From the NCBI GenBank assembly GCA_025331125.1, contig JAOALB010000282.1, positions 1 through 30,828 on the forward strand: 30,828 nt of DNA, given 5' to 3'. How positions within the stretch are numbered: position 1 is the first letter of the stretch; each line of letters starts with the position of its first letter. The notes below the pieces were generated by a model. The model was not told where the DNA came from and did not search any database. It was given only the letters and a program-made list of their open reading frames with translations. This document shows, one piece after another, positions 10,501 to 23,160 of the stretch. Made by a program: the position numbers and the translations under genes. The stretch is from Mycogone perniciosa (lineage: Eukaryota > Ascomycota > Sordariomycetes > Hypocreales > Hypocreaceae).

Positions 10501-13500
10501 TTAAATTTATTTATCTTTTCCTTTACTTTATTTAAATTTTACTTTTAAGTAAATTATTTCTATAATTAAATTAAAAGTAACCTTTTTAATTCCTTTTTTT
10601 AATATACTTAAAGGTTTTATATAGGATTTCTGCCCTATAGCTAAAGCCTTTTTAATAGTTTTAATCGCTAAAGAAACTTTATTATTACGCTAATAAAACT
10701 AGCTGTTTTCCTAGTTAATATTAAAGTTATTATATTTTAACTAAAAATAACCGAAAATAATATTATATTTATTAATATTTGCTATATTATAAAGAACTAC
10801 TCTTTTATATTTAGTAGTTTTAAATTTAAGATAATTAATCTCTTATTTAACCTATCTATTATTATATATAAAATCTTTTCCTTTTATTTAATAAAGTTAA
10901 TATAGTTTACTTTTCTCTTTTTAAAGTAACTATAAGCAATTTATGGTTATAAGTATAATAAGATTGCCTATTACTTTATTATTTACTAATATATATAATT
11001 AATATCTTTTAACTATTATTTTTAATTTAAAATATAGTAAATCTTTATTATTACTTTTATTATTTAATATTTTAAAAGATATAATTTATTAATTATTACT
11101 TTATAACCTTTTTATAAGTAATATTAATTATTTTTTAATTTCTCTCTTTTTATATAAATTTCGCAGTTAATTAAGGTTCTTTAAAGTAAATATAACCTTT
11201 TTTTATTATAAGCGGTTCTTTTATAAATAATAAAGTTAAACTAGTTTTAATACAGCTCCTTTATAATCTAATTAATCTCTTTGTCTTTTAAGGTAGGTTT
11301 ATACTTTATATACTTTTATATTTACTACTTTTAAAGTTTTTCTTATAAATAAATAGTGCATTTATCCTTTTAGTTATATATATAATCTAATAATAAATAT
11401 AAAGTATTATTAGTTTATTATATATACTAATCCTTTAATTTATTTTATTTATATATAATATACCCTAAACTATTATACTTTAAATAATATTATTAATTAC
11501 ACTTAAACCTTTTCTTATAATAAAAGTATTATTTTATTAATTTCTTTTAGCAGTAAATATAGTATCCTTTAAATTTATATCCTTTAAGTTTTTATAGTTA
11601 ATAATATTCTTTTAGGGTTTTAGTATTTAGTTTAATAATAATAATCTTAAAGTTTTAATACTATATAGTTATAATATATTCTTTAAAAGCATTATAATCT
11701 TATACCTATTTTATAAAGTAAAACAGGATTTTAATTAGAAATATATTATATTTTACTTTCTTTTAAAAGTATACTATATACTTATATATAATGCAAGTAA
11801 CCTAGGATATAGTATAGTGCTTTTTATGAATAAAGTTATTTATAGTATAGTCTCTTTATATATAGAAATATATAGGCTTTTTATATATAATTAAAATAAT
11901 GAGGATAGTTTTAATAATTATTTTATTATTAGCTTTATTTTGTATATAAAGCTATTTATATAGGTATAGGTTTATCCTGTTTTACTGTATACCTATAATA
12001 ACTCTTTTAATTAAGTTTAAGTAATATTTATTTAATTTACCTTTAAAGTTACTATTTATAGGTAATATATTTTCTAGTTTTAAAGGTATAGTACTATATA
12101 GTAATAGTTTATATTATAAAAGGTTATTTTTATCTTTATTATTAAAGTTACTGCTATTAACTTATCTTTTATTGCCTATAGTAATTTAATTAAAATATTA
12201 ATAATTAATTATAATAATTATTTATTTATTTAAAATACTATTATCCTTATTTAACTTTATATAGCTAAGGTCTAGGTTTTATTTTATTAAACTATTTAGG
12301 CGTAGTAAATACTTATTTACTTTATCTTTTTTAAAAATATCTTTAAAAGTTAGACTTAAATTTTAATTAATATCCCTTTTAATTTATTATAAATATCTTT
12401 CTAGGTTATTTAAAGTATTATTTACTTTTGTTTTTATTAAACTTATAAATAAAACACCTATTATTATAGTATATAGTCTAGTTAAATAATATATAATTAA
12501 TAGTTTTCCAAATATATTAACCTTTTATTTAAATTTTAGCGTAAGCTTTTAAAGTTTATTAGTTCTTAGCTTTTATAAAACTATATAGTCTTTTAAAGTA
12601 TATTTTAATTTATTATAGCTATAATAAATAACCTTTACCTTTCCTTTTTAAATAGTATTTAACTTTATTTAATTAAATCTTTTATTATTAAAGTTAATAA
12701 TATATTTTTATTGCTTTTTACTTTAACTTATATATTTTGAATATTTATAAACTTATTTAAATTACTATGATTATTTTTTATATTTAAATAAAGTTTATAA
12801 AGTAAATTATCTGCATTTATATATTTCTTAATAAATTTAATAATACTTTTATTATAAAAAAGCCTATAAGCCTTTCTTTTAACTTTTAGTTTAAGTCTAT
12901 TATAAAATTATTTAATAAAAGTAAAGTTTTTTTATTTAATTTTAAAAGTATAGTTTTTAAAGTATATAGTATAGTTAAAGCATTTACCTTTTTAAATTAA
13001 ATTTATAAATTTATTTTCTATAATATATTCTTTATTAATATTATTAAAGATATTCTTCAATCTTTCTTTAAATTAATTATAGTTAATAAATATAAGTTAT
13101 ATCTGCTTATTAGCTTTACTTTTATTATTAAAGAAATCCCTTTAAGTAAATTTAAACTACTTTAAAGTATTACTTTTAAATTATTTAGCAGCTAAAAGGA
13201 CTTTACTAGTCTTTATATTAAAGTTAGTTAAAAAGTAGGTAAAATAATTATATAATTAAATAAAAAATAGTTAAAATACTATAGTGCTTCTATTAAAAGG
13301 TTTAAAGGGCTGTATTTTAAGTAACTCTCTTAAATCCTTTAAAGGTTAGTTTCCTTTATAGTTTAGTATAAGGTTTAAAGTAAATAAAGCTTAATTCTAT
13401 AAGTTTATAATAGTTACTTACCATTAGTAAATTATTTATTAAAGTCTAGCCTTTTCGGCAATTTAATATTAATAGCGTTATTCCTATTTTATATAATTAG

Positions 13501-13560
13501 CTTTTATATATTAAAAGGCTTCCTTTATATAAATATATAGTTATTTTATTTTATTAACTT
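7600..13560 (-). pseudogene. Element 1 gag-pol relic
   Basis: A former polyprotein region now riddled with stops. In minus-strand order: gag from about 13560; a zinc knuckle near 12605-12634 in which the Cys and His codons have become Tyr or Ser codons; reverse transcriptase with YLNNILIF replacing the YLDDILIF-type active site (9811-9834); an integrase TDGQTER-type block near 8240-8279; and a C-terminal region toward about 7600. Every boundary is approximate because no long frame survives. Alignment to element 2 by eye places all domains at mirrored positions. Confidence 0.8.
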
Positions 13561-13732
13561 TATCTTTATCTTTACTTTTATTTATATTGTTATCGCTATT
13601 ATTATCCTGCCCCTAGTAAAGAGGTAAAATAAAGGGTAGAGTATTAAGGTTATTAAAAGAGGATACTATAGCGGATATATTTATAGTATTACTTAGGATT
13701 TTCAGTAGCCTTCTAAACAAGAGTTATTAATA

Positions 13733-14109
13733 TATAACAATCCAGGTTAATTCTTAATAGTTAAATTGAGATTTGCAGGGTTTATATTAATAGAGAGGTT
13801 AAAAATAAATATTAAATAGGGTAATATAGCTATAATTCTATAAAATAAGCAGTTTTAGTAAATATAATTATTAATAACTATTTAAGTAACTGTATTAAAT
13901 AAGTAATAAGCCAGTTATATATATATAAAAGAGAGTTATAATAATTATTAGGGAATATAACTATATTCTTAATAATTTAAAGTGCGTGATCACTTATATA
14001 TATCCCTAATTATTAGCGACTTAGTATATACCCTAGTAATTATGTTCCTATTAGCCTGTCGTTCCGATATTCCTCTAGACCCGGGCCTTGGCCTGGTCGG
14101 GTCGTGACA
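13733..14109 (-). repeat. Element 1 LTR (5' LTR in element orientation)
   Basis: 377 bp. The outer end (toward 14109) retains the GC-rich GACCCGGGCCTTGGCCTGG stretch, while the inner end reads TATAACAATCCAGG where the partner has TGTGACGATCCGGG. Damage therefore increases toward the element interior. Confidence 0.9.
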
Positions 14110-14114
14110 CTAAA
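14110..14114. repeat. Target-site duplication CTAAA (right)
   Basis: Right-hand copy of the 5-bp duplication flanking element 1. It is followed by the in-frame continuation of the host gene. Confidence 0.9.
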
Positions 14115-14683
14115 CCAACCGCCACCAGTTCTATATGCAGCTATAGCTGGCCTTTAGGCGCAATATAAGGGCGAAAGAAATTAGCTTAAGGCAGCTATTA
14201 GTGTTATTTTCGATAAAAAGCTAAAGCTATAAAAGAAATATCGATGACCCGATCTAAGTAGCGACAGATTATATTAAAGCAATGTCTGCTACCCTATAAA
14301 CAAGGAATCGGATTATATGGTAATATATATAAATAATCTATTAAGCTTTATTTTGCGACCTGAAAGGATAAAAGATAAGGATAATCCGATTATTTATTAC
14401 AGCTTAATCGCTTTAGTAAACTAACTTATAAAGGATACTATGCTTTAAGATAAGCTTGCAGTAGAAAAGGATATTTAGTGCTTTAAAATAAAAGCGGCGG
14501 GATTAATAAACCATTTTCTATATTTAGTTATTCGCGGTATTTACAATTATTTAAACTCCTATAAAAATAAAGAGTAGTAAAGGTATACAGCTATAGTGGC
14601 AGTAATATATATAAAAGACCTTTTTAATTAAATTGTATTAAATAGGGTTAAAGCTAAAAAAAAGATTAGTAATATTTTATCTA

Positions 14684-14738
14684 GTTAGTTTAAGGCTCTT
14701 TAAAGTATACTATTAATATATATTAATTCTATATATAA
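14684..14738 (+). other. Possible RIP-damaged intron between the PNP and NACHT parts
   Basis: The phosphorylase frame runs into stops at GTTAGT (14684) and coding similarity resumes in another frame at RDIIKEY (from 14744). A 55-bp intron with donor GTTAGT and acceptor at 14737-14738 (now AA, perhaps once AG) would restore the frame. A simple frameshift is equally possible. Confidence 0.35.
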
Positions 14739-16384
14739 AGTATCGAGATATTATAAAAGAGTATTAGGATATTGCAATAGAGTATCTCTAAGCCTAGAAA
14801 GATTTCGCTAATAAAAGGCTATCTGAAAAAAAAGAAAAGTATTACTAGCTATTCCAGCTTACTATTAATAATAGGGACGCTATATATAAGTAGTATAAAG
14901 ACTAAGTAAAAGAAAGGGTTAAAAATATATATATAGTTCTTTAATTATAAGCATTTCTAGATATAGTTAAAATAAAACTTTAGCCCTTTATTAGTATTAA
15001 TAGATCCTAGCTATAGAAAGTTAATGTTAATGAAATACTTAGTTAACTATAACCTACTATAATTAATAACTATTTATTACTTTTTTTTTAAAGACTAAAA
15101 CTAAAATATTATTTAGTAAGCCCTTTATATACTGCTTTATTAATTCTTTTCTTAAAAGCTATATTTAATTAAATATACTATAATAGAATTTTATAGGGAT
15201 AGGTAAAGGTTAATCGACTTTATAGAATCGCTCTAGAAAGTTCTATAAAATACTATTAAAAGTCTTTAGGCAAGACTTATAGTTATAGTTTTTAATGCCT
15301 TAAATAAGTATACTAAATCCGAGTTTACAGACTTAATATAGAATATAGAGAGCTAATTCTGCTATAACTAATTAAGCTAAAGTAAACTTAAATGCCTTTT
15401 AATATACCGCCTATATAAGCAGATTATATTTAAGTTCTATAACCGATTAAATACTGTTTTAAATATATATATACTAGGAAAGGAAGAGTTAAAAGCTATT
15501 AGCTAAAAGGTTAATTATATTATTATATATTAGATTAATTACCTATTAAAGGAAAAGGGGCTTTCCTTTTCAATTATAAACTATTTAAAGAAAAAACTAT
15601 AAAAGACTTTTTATTGCATTTATCTTTAAATATAGTTTATATTTAACTACTTAAAGAAAAAAGACTTTAAAAAAATATTAAAGGAGTTAAATCTACTATT
15701 ATAATACTTTTAAAGAGTATTAATAAAGTATATAAGCAGATTCTTGCCTAATTTAAAAAGCACCTAATAGTTTAAAAGACCTTAAACATTATTTTAATAC
15801 CTAATTAGCCGCTAAACCTTTTAAAAATAAATATTACTATAAATATAAATAATATATTATAAAGTATTTATAACTTTAACTTAAAAAATAAAATAGACTT
15901 TAAATTGCGTTTTAAATCTTAATATAAATTATTTATTTTAATCTATTATAATAAAATTTATTTCCTTTATTAAACAGTTTATAAATTTCTTTTTATAAAT
16001 TTAATATTACCTATAACTATCCTATTAAAGCTATATTAATATTATTTTATTACTACTCGCTAAATATATATTATTCTTATAAAGCTTTATATACTTTATT
16101 TAAACTTTTTTAACTTTAATATTAGCTTTTTAATAGGTATAGATAAAGAAGCCTGCTACTTTATTAATAGTAATAGCTTTTTAAATTATTTAGTAAAAAG
16201 TTAAGATATTTACTTTTGCAAGGCTAGTGTTATTAATAATACTACTATTATACACTCTGCTTTAAAAATATATAATCTAGATTTAAAGAGCTATTTAATA
16301 TAGTTTAAGATTTATTAGCAGACTATAAGTTTATATAATACTAAGAATTTTATAGATCTTATAATAATATTGCATTATAGTTAT

Positions 16385-16636
16385 TATACTGATATAAAGC
16401 TACTGCTTAATAAGGGCGCTGACGTTAAGGCTAAAGATAACTACTATAGTTAAACGCCGCTATAGTAGGCTGCCGATAAGGGGCATAAGGCTATTGTTAA
16501 GCTGCTGCTTAACAAGGGCGCCAACGTCGAGGCCAAGGATAAATACAGGAAGACGCCGCTATAGCTGGCCGCCGATTCCAGGCACAACGCCGTCGTCAAG
16601 CTGCTGCTCAAGAAGGGCGCTAGCGTTAAGGCTAAG
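16385..16636 (+). repeat. Ankyrin repeat units, 99-bp period, interrupted by element 2
   Basis: About two and a half tandem units of 33 codons: IKLLLNKGADVKAKDNYY, then IVKLLLNKGANVEAKDKYRK, then VVKLLLKKGASVKAK. The consensus TPL.WAA..GH block is present, but Trp codons are now TAG (for example near 16465 and 16560). The third unit is cut exactly at its AK|D junction by element 2 and continues at 24349. GC content rises sharply along this block toward the insertion point. Confidence 0.85.
16632..16636. repeat. Target-site duplication CTAAG (left)
   Basis: CTAAG directly precedes element 2 and recurs at 24349-24353. It lies in the GGCTAAGGATAAC word that recurs in each ankyrin unit. Confidence 0.9.
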
Positions 16637-17037
16637 TGTCACAACCCGACCCTCTTATGGCCGCATAAAGGGTCCAGGGCAGTATATACCCCAGAAGAAC
16701 AACGGAACAACTGTCCAATCAGGAAGGATCACTCGGATTACTGTAAGCTACGGATCACTTAAATTATAGAATATAAGCTAAGGTAATTTAATATAACTAT
16801 AATCTATATATAATTTATGTATATTTACTATATATCTCTTTTATATATAAGACTAGATAAGTTACAATTATTTAATATAGTTATTTAAATAGTTATTAAT
16901 ATAATTATTTACTTAAATTACTAGTTTTATAAAATAGTAATTATATTACTTTATTTAATATTTATCTTTAACCTCTCTATTAATATAAACCCTATAAACC
17001 TTAGTTTAACTATTAAGAATTAACCCGGATCGTTATA
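16637..17037 (+). repeat. Element 2 5' LTR
   Basis: 401 bp. The outer end is nearly undamaged (TGTCACAACCCGACCCTCTT). The inner end reads CGGATCGTTATA where the partner has CGGATCGTTACA. A CpG-bearing 5' portion gives way to an A+T-rich 3' portion. Confidence 0.9.
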
Positions 17038-17209
17038 TATTAATAACTTTTATTTAAAAGGCTATTAAGAATTTTAAGTAATATTGTAAGTATATCCGCT
17101 GCAGTATCCTCTTTTAATACTTTACCCCCTATTCTACCTCCTTGCTAAGTGCAGGATAATAATAAAGATAATAATATAAATAAAAGCGAAAATAAAGATA
17201 AAGTTCATA

Positions 17210-20200
17210 AAATGGAATAACTTTGCATTTATATAAAGGAAGCCTTTTAATATATAGAAGTTAACTATATAAAATAAAAATAATACTGTTAATACTTAAT
17301 TACTAAAAACGCTAGACTTTAATAGATAATTTACTAATAATAGATAACTATTATAAATGTATAAAATTAGGCCTTACCTGCTTTAAACTTTATACTAAAC
17401 CTTAAAGGGAATTAACCTTTAAAGGATTTAAAAGAGTCGCTTAAAATACAGCCTTTTAAGCCCTTTAATAAAAATACTATAGCACTTTAACTATTTTTCA
17501 CTTAATTATATAATTATTTCACTTACTTTTTAACTAGCTTTAATATAAAGACTATTAAGGTTCTTTTAGCTGCTAGATAACTTAAAGGGAATACTTTAAA
17601 GTAATATAAACTTACTTAAAGCAATTTCTTTAATAATAAAGCTAATACCGATAAATAAATATAAATTATATTCGCTAATTATAACTAGTTTAAAGAGGAA
17701 TTAAAGAATATCTTCAATAATATTAATAAAGAATATACTGCAGAAAATAAACTTATAAACTTAGTTTAAAAAAAAAGATATTTTAACTATACTGTATACT
17801 TTAAGAACTATACTTTTAAAGTTAAATAGGGAAACTCTGCTTTTGTTAAACGTTTTTATAATAAATTTAAGCTAAAAGTTAAAAGGGAAGTTTATAAATT
17901 CCTTTAAAATAAAGGTATTATTAAGTTTATTAAAAAAGATATAAATATAGACAATTTACTTTATAAACTTTATTTAAATATAAAGAAAGGATAATAGTAA
18001 TCTAGATAAGTTCATAAATATTAAAGATATATAAATTAAAGTAAAAAGCAATAAAAATATATCGCTAGCTTTAATAATAAAAGGCTTAGTTAAATAGATT
18101 TAAATGCTATTTAAAAGGGAAAGGTAAAGGTTATTTATTATAACTGTAATAAACTAGAATACTTTTTAAGGGATTATAAAGCTTTATAAAAGCTAAGCAC
18201 TAATAAACTTTAAAAGCTTATACTAAAACTTAAATAAAAGGTTAATATAGTTTTAAAAACTATTAATTATATATTATTTAGCTAGACTATATACTATAAT
18301 AATAATTGCTTTATTTATAAATCTAATAAAGATAAAAGTAGATAATACCTGAAATAACCTAGAAAAATATTTATAATAAATTAAAAGGGATATTAATTAA
18401 GACTTAAATCTTTAACTTTTAAAGATATTCTTAAAGAAAATAAAGTAAATAGGTATTTACTAAACCTAGACAGTTTAATAGAATAAAACCTAAACTTTAG
18501 CTATATAAAGTTAAATAAAGATAATAGTATTTTACATAAATAAATAATTACTGTAATTAATTATTAATGTTTTAATTAAATTACTATAAATAATAAAATA
18601 TAAATTAATAGTAGTGATTTTAATAATAAAAATAATAATAACCTTTTATAATATAGACTATTACTATATAGTGCTATATTTTTAAAACTAGAAGATATAT
18701 TACCTATAAATAGGAACTTTAAAGGTAAATTAAATAAATATTACTTAAATTTAATTAAAGGAGTTATTATAAGTATATAATAAAATAGGTTAAATTTATA
18801 TTTATATAGATAGCTTTATATATAAAATAAAGCTAATAATTAAATAGCTGTTAAAGCTATCCTAATTGCCTTAACTATATATAAAAAACCTATATATTTC
18901 TATATATCAAGAGACTATACTATAAATAACTTTATTTATAAAGAGTATTATACTATATGCTAGGTTATTTATATTATATATAAGTATATAATATACTTTT
19001 AGGAGAAAGTAAAGTATAATGCATTTCTAGTTAAAATCCTATTTTACTTTATAAAATAAATATAGGATTATAATACTTTTAAAGAATAAATTATAACTAT
19101 ATAATATTAAAACTTTAAAATTATTATTATTAAATTAAATACTAAAACCTTAAAGGAATATTATTAGCTATAAAGACTTAAAGGATATAGATTTAAAGGA
19201 TATTATATTTACTATTAGGAAAAATTAATAAAATAGCATTTCCACTATAATAGAAAGTTTAAATGTAATTAATAATATTATTTAAAGTATAGTAATTTAA
19301 AGTATATTATATATAAGCGAAATAAGTTATAAGATTAGCATTTATAATAAACTAATAATACTTTATACTTATTACTAGACTATATATACTACTAGAAGGA
19401 TAAATATATTATTTACTTATAGGAAAAACCTTAAAAGTAGTAAATATAGAAGTATATAAAGTATAAACCTACTTTAAAAAATAAAGAGATTAATTAAATT
19501 ATAAAAGAGCTGCACTAAAACTAATTTAATTTTATTACCTATAAAGGAACTGCCTATAATAGGAGAAGGTGGCATTTACTTTAAAGAACCTTAATAACTG
19601 CAAAATCTATATAAAAAAAGAATTAAGAAATAATTAATATTACTTATAAAAGGGCTATAAAGTAATAATTAATAAATTATATCTCTTAAAATATTAAATA
19701 ATAAAAGTAATAATAAAGATTTACTATATTTTAAATTAAAGATAATAGTTAAAGGATATTAGCTATATATATTAATAAATAGCAGAGTAATAAATAACTT
19801 TATTGCACCTATAACTATAAATTGCTTATAGTTACTTTAAAAAGAGAAAACTAAATTATATTAACTTTATTAAGTAAAAAGAGGAGCCTTTATATATAAT
19901 AATAAATAAATTAAATAAAAAACTAATTATTTTAAATTTAAGATTATTAAATGTAAAGGAATAGTTTTTTATAATATAGTAAATATTAATAGGTATAATA
20001 TTATTTTTAGTTATTTTTAGTTAAAATGCAATAACTTTAATATTAACTAAGAAAATAGTTAGCTTTATTAGCGCGATAATAAAGCTTCCTTAATAATTAA
20101 AATTATTAAAAAGGCTTTAACTGCAGGGCAGAAATCCTATATATAACCTCTAAGTATATTAAAGAAAGGAATTAAGAAAGTTACTTTTAATTTAATTATA

Positions 20201-23160
20201 GAAATAATTTACTTAAAAGTAAAATTTAAATAAAGTAAAAAAAAGGATAAATAAATTTAAAAAATAATTACTTTTTTATAGAAAGTATTTAATAATATTA
20301 ATAAAGTGCTTAAAATAAAAACTTTTAAAATAATAGTATTACTAGAACGGCTACAGAATATCTTTAAAGAGTACTAAAAGTATAATAAGCTATTTAAGGA
20401 AATATTTAATATAAAACTATTAGAATATAGTTAATAAGACTATATAATTAAGCTTAAGGATAATATAAGTATTACCTTTTATAAAATTTATAATTTAAAT
20501 AAAAAAAAGCTTAAAAGCCTATATAACTATTTAAATAATATATTAACTAAAAGGTATATTTAACCCTTTTTATTAAAAGTAAACTATTTTATTATATTTA
20601 TATTAAAGAAAAAGGGTAAATTACAGTTAATTATAGATTACTAATAGTTTAATAAAGCTACTATTAAAAATAAAACTCTATTACTATTAATTATAAAATT
20701 ATAAAATAGACTATATAGGAAAAAGTAGTTTATAGTGTTAGATTTTAAAAGCGTTTATAACTTTATTTAAATTAAAAAAGGATATAAATAAATAACTGCA
20801 TTTTAAATTAAATACAGTTTATTTAAATACCTAGTTATACCTTTTAGCTTTATTAATACCCCTGCAATATTCTAAAAGATAATTAATAATATATTAAAAG
20901 AGTATTTTAATATTTTTATAATTATATACTTAAATAATATTTTAATCTTTTTAAATACCTTTAAAAAATATAAGGAATATATTTATAAAGTATTATAGAT
21001 ACTATAAGATATTAAACTATTTATAAAACCTAAGAAATGCGAATTTTATATATAAAAGGTTACTTTTTTAAAGTATATTATTACCTTTAAGGAAATTTAT
21101 ATAAACCTATTAAAAGTGCAAGCAGTAAAAGACTAGCCTATACCTATAATAATTAAAGAAGTTTAAAGCTTTTTAAGATTTATTAACTATTATTAATAAT
21201 TTATTAAAGGCTATAGAAATATTATATAAACTCTTTATAAACTTATTAAAAAAAGTTAAAAGTTTTTATAGATATTAAATATATAAAAAGCTTTTAATAA
21301 ATTTAAATAGCTTATTTTAAAAGAATTTATATTTATTAAATATAATTTATTTAAAGAAATAAAAGTTAAAATAAATACTTTTAACTTTACTATAGGAGCT
21401 TAATTTAATTAAAAGGATAAAAATAATAAGCTATACTTTATTGCCTTTTATTTTTAAGTATTATATAGCGCAGAATTAAATTATCTAATATATAATAAAG
21501 AATTCCTTACTATTATTCTTATATTTAAAAAATAGTAATATTATTTATTAAAAGGAATATATAAAGTTAAAGTATATATTAACTATAAGAATATTATATA
21601 TTTCGCGATAGTTTAATAACTCTCTAGAAGGCAGATCTGCTATATAGAATACCTTTTAAAATTCAATTATATCTTAATCTACTAGAAAGGATTTAAAAAT
21701 AAATAAATAAATATACTTAGCAGATAAATTAACTATAATTAAGGAAAGATTAAATATATTAGGCAGATCTTGAAATAAACCCTTAAAGGATACTATTAAT
21801 AAATAGCACTTTAAGCTATATATAAAGTATTTAATAACAATACTATACTTTAATGCATTAAAGAGTATTATACTATTTAAGATAATAATAAATTTCTCGA
21901 AAATATAGAGTTTAATAATAAAGGAATTTAATAATAAAATAAAAAGATTTAAATTTTAAATAAACTCTAAAAGAATATAGTTATAAAAGTTTATTAATAT
22001 TTAATATATAGATATAAAGGTATTTATAAAACCTATAAATAGGTTTAAAGGTATTGTAAGTTTTAAAGACTTAAAGAAATAATATAAGATATTGTTTCTC
22101 GTTATATAACTTATAAAACAGTTAAACCCTTAAAATATAAACTATACAGTAAGCTTTAACCTTTACTAATACCAGAATAATTATAAGAGTTAATTTTATT
22201 AGACTTTATTATTAAACTACTACTATTTATTTAATTAGGATTAAAGATTAAATATAATAGTATTTTAGTAATTATAGACTAATTTACTAAATACTTTTAC
22301 TTTTTTTTATATAAAAAAGTAATAAATATAGAAATATTAATTTATATATTTTTGCAATTTATTATAGTTAATTATATAATTCTAGCTAAAATTATTTCTA
22401 ATCAAAGATTAACCTTTATATTTAAATTCTAGTAAATATTTATAAATTAGCTAGGTATAAATTATAAGTTTAATACTACCTATTACCTATAGATAGATAA
22501 ATAAATAAAATGTATTAACTAAGTTATTAAAGCTTATTTAAAAAGTTATATTAACTTTAACTAAAATAATTAAATAGAGAAGTTATTAATTATATAAATA
22601 TCCTATAATAGTAATATTTTAAAGTTAACTAAACTTAGCCCTATATACATTAATTATAGTTTTACGCTAAATATATATAAAGCGCTAAAGAAAGGCTTAT
22701 ATATTAATAAAGTATAAATTAAAGTTAAAGATATAAAGCAGTTATATAAAGAAATATAGGTATACTTTTACTTTATATAAAAAAGAATAAAGAAGTATAT
22801 TAATAAATATAAATTAAAGGGACTAATCTTTAAAGAGGGAGATATAGTTTATTTATATTAATATTTACTAAGAAAAAAAACTATAAATATTAAAATAATA
22901 TAATTAAATAATAAATTAAATTTTAAAAAATTTAAACTTTACCTAATTAAAAAGGTTATTTTAAAAGTTACTTATAAACTTATACTACTAAATAGTATTT
23001 AAATTTACCTAGTATTTTATATTTTATTATTTAAAAAAGTATTATAAAATAAATTAAAAAATAAATTAATTATAGATTTAATTAAAGTTTTAATAGTTAA
23101 AGAAAAATATAAAGTTAAAGAAATTAAAGCTATAAAAATAGAAAGTAATAAACGCTAGTA
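17210..23160 (+). pseudogene. Element 2 gag-pol relic
   Basis: Former gag-pol. Gag probably starts near 17212. At 18136-18183 the frame reads YYNCNKLEYFLRDYKA, a CCHC knuckle in which two Cys and the His have become Tyr, as TGY-to-TAY and CAY-to-TAY changes would give. RT blocks include LQLIIDY near 20620 and YLNNILIF at 20927-20950 (both active-site Asp now Asn). Integrase has a TYYL*IDK*IKCIN block (22474-22515) matching the widely conserved TDGQTER region with stops at Gln/Arg codons. The C-terminal part (GDIVYLY near 22839, then KFKLYLIKKV and VFYILLLKK near 23010-23040) fits the GPF/Y-chromovirus end, although a chromodomain proper is not demonstrated. No long ORF remains. Confidence 0.85.

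Larger units (their letters stand above)
6422..14109 (-). mobile_element. Ty3/gypsy LTR retrotransposon, element 1 (minus strand), RIP-decayed
   Basis: A complete 7,688-bp LTR element with 377-bp LTRs at both ends, TG...CA termini (TGTGACGATCC at 6422, GTCGTGACA ending at 14109) and a 5-bp target duplication, CTAAA (6417-6421 and 14110-14114). Read on the minus strand, the order is 5' LTR (13733-14109), gag with a decayed zinc knuckle (about 12605-12634), reverse transcriptase (YLNNILIF, 9811-9834), integrase with a TDGQTER-type block (about 8240-8279), polypurine tract, 3' LTR (6422-6798). This pol order with integrase after RT/RNase H is Ty3/gypsy. The interior is about four-fifths A+T with dense stops, so the copy is inactive. 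It interrupts the PNP domain of the NLR-like gene. Element 2 is a relative in the opposite direction. Confidence 0.92.
14110..16636 (+). pseudogene. NLR-like gene, segment 2 (end of PNP_UDP, NACHT, first ankyrin repeats)
   Basis: Continuation of the same gene after element 1. Across the duplicated CTAAA the frame reads GFLNQPPPVLYAAIAGL. The end of the phosphorylase domain follows: FILRPERIKDKDNP, then CFKIKAAGLINHF (normally an EMEAAGL-type block, both Glu now Lys, 14479-14515) and RGIYNYLNSYKNKE (the catalytic SD-type Asp now Asn, 14533-14575). Next come a linker (NKRLSEKKEKYY) and the NACHT NTPase. Its P-loop is degraded to DPSYRK (15003-15020), and its Walker B to IVFNALNKY with both Asp now Asn (about 15276-15310). 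A YFLY*TVYKFL block lies near 15957. Ankyrin repeats begin near 16385. Many stops fit CAG/CAA/CGA-to-stop or TGG-to-TAG changes. The copy ends at element 2 (16637). Typical family proteins function as intracellular receptors with ATP-dependent oligomerisation. The call rests on motif order, which is distinctive. Confidence 0.85.

Noticed and set aside
7400..13700. Many short direct and inverted matches that could suggest a CRISPR-like or satellite array
   Set aside because: No regular spacing. The matches come from very low sequence complexity after C-to-T decay.
16494..16769. 91-codon plus-strand open frame
   Set aside because: It is an out-of-frame shadow of the GC-rich ankyrin repeats and runs across the LTR boundary at 16637. 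The true frame gives clear ankyrin units.
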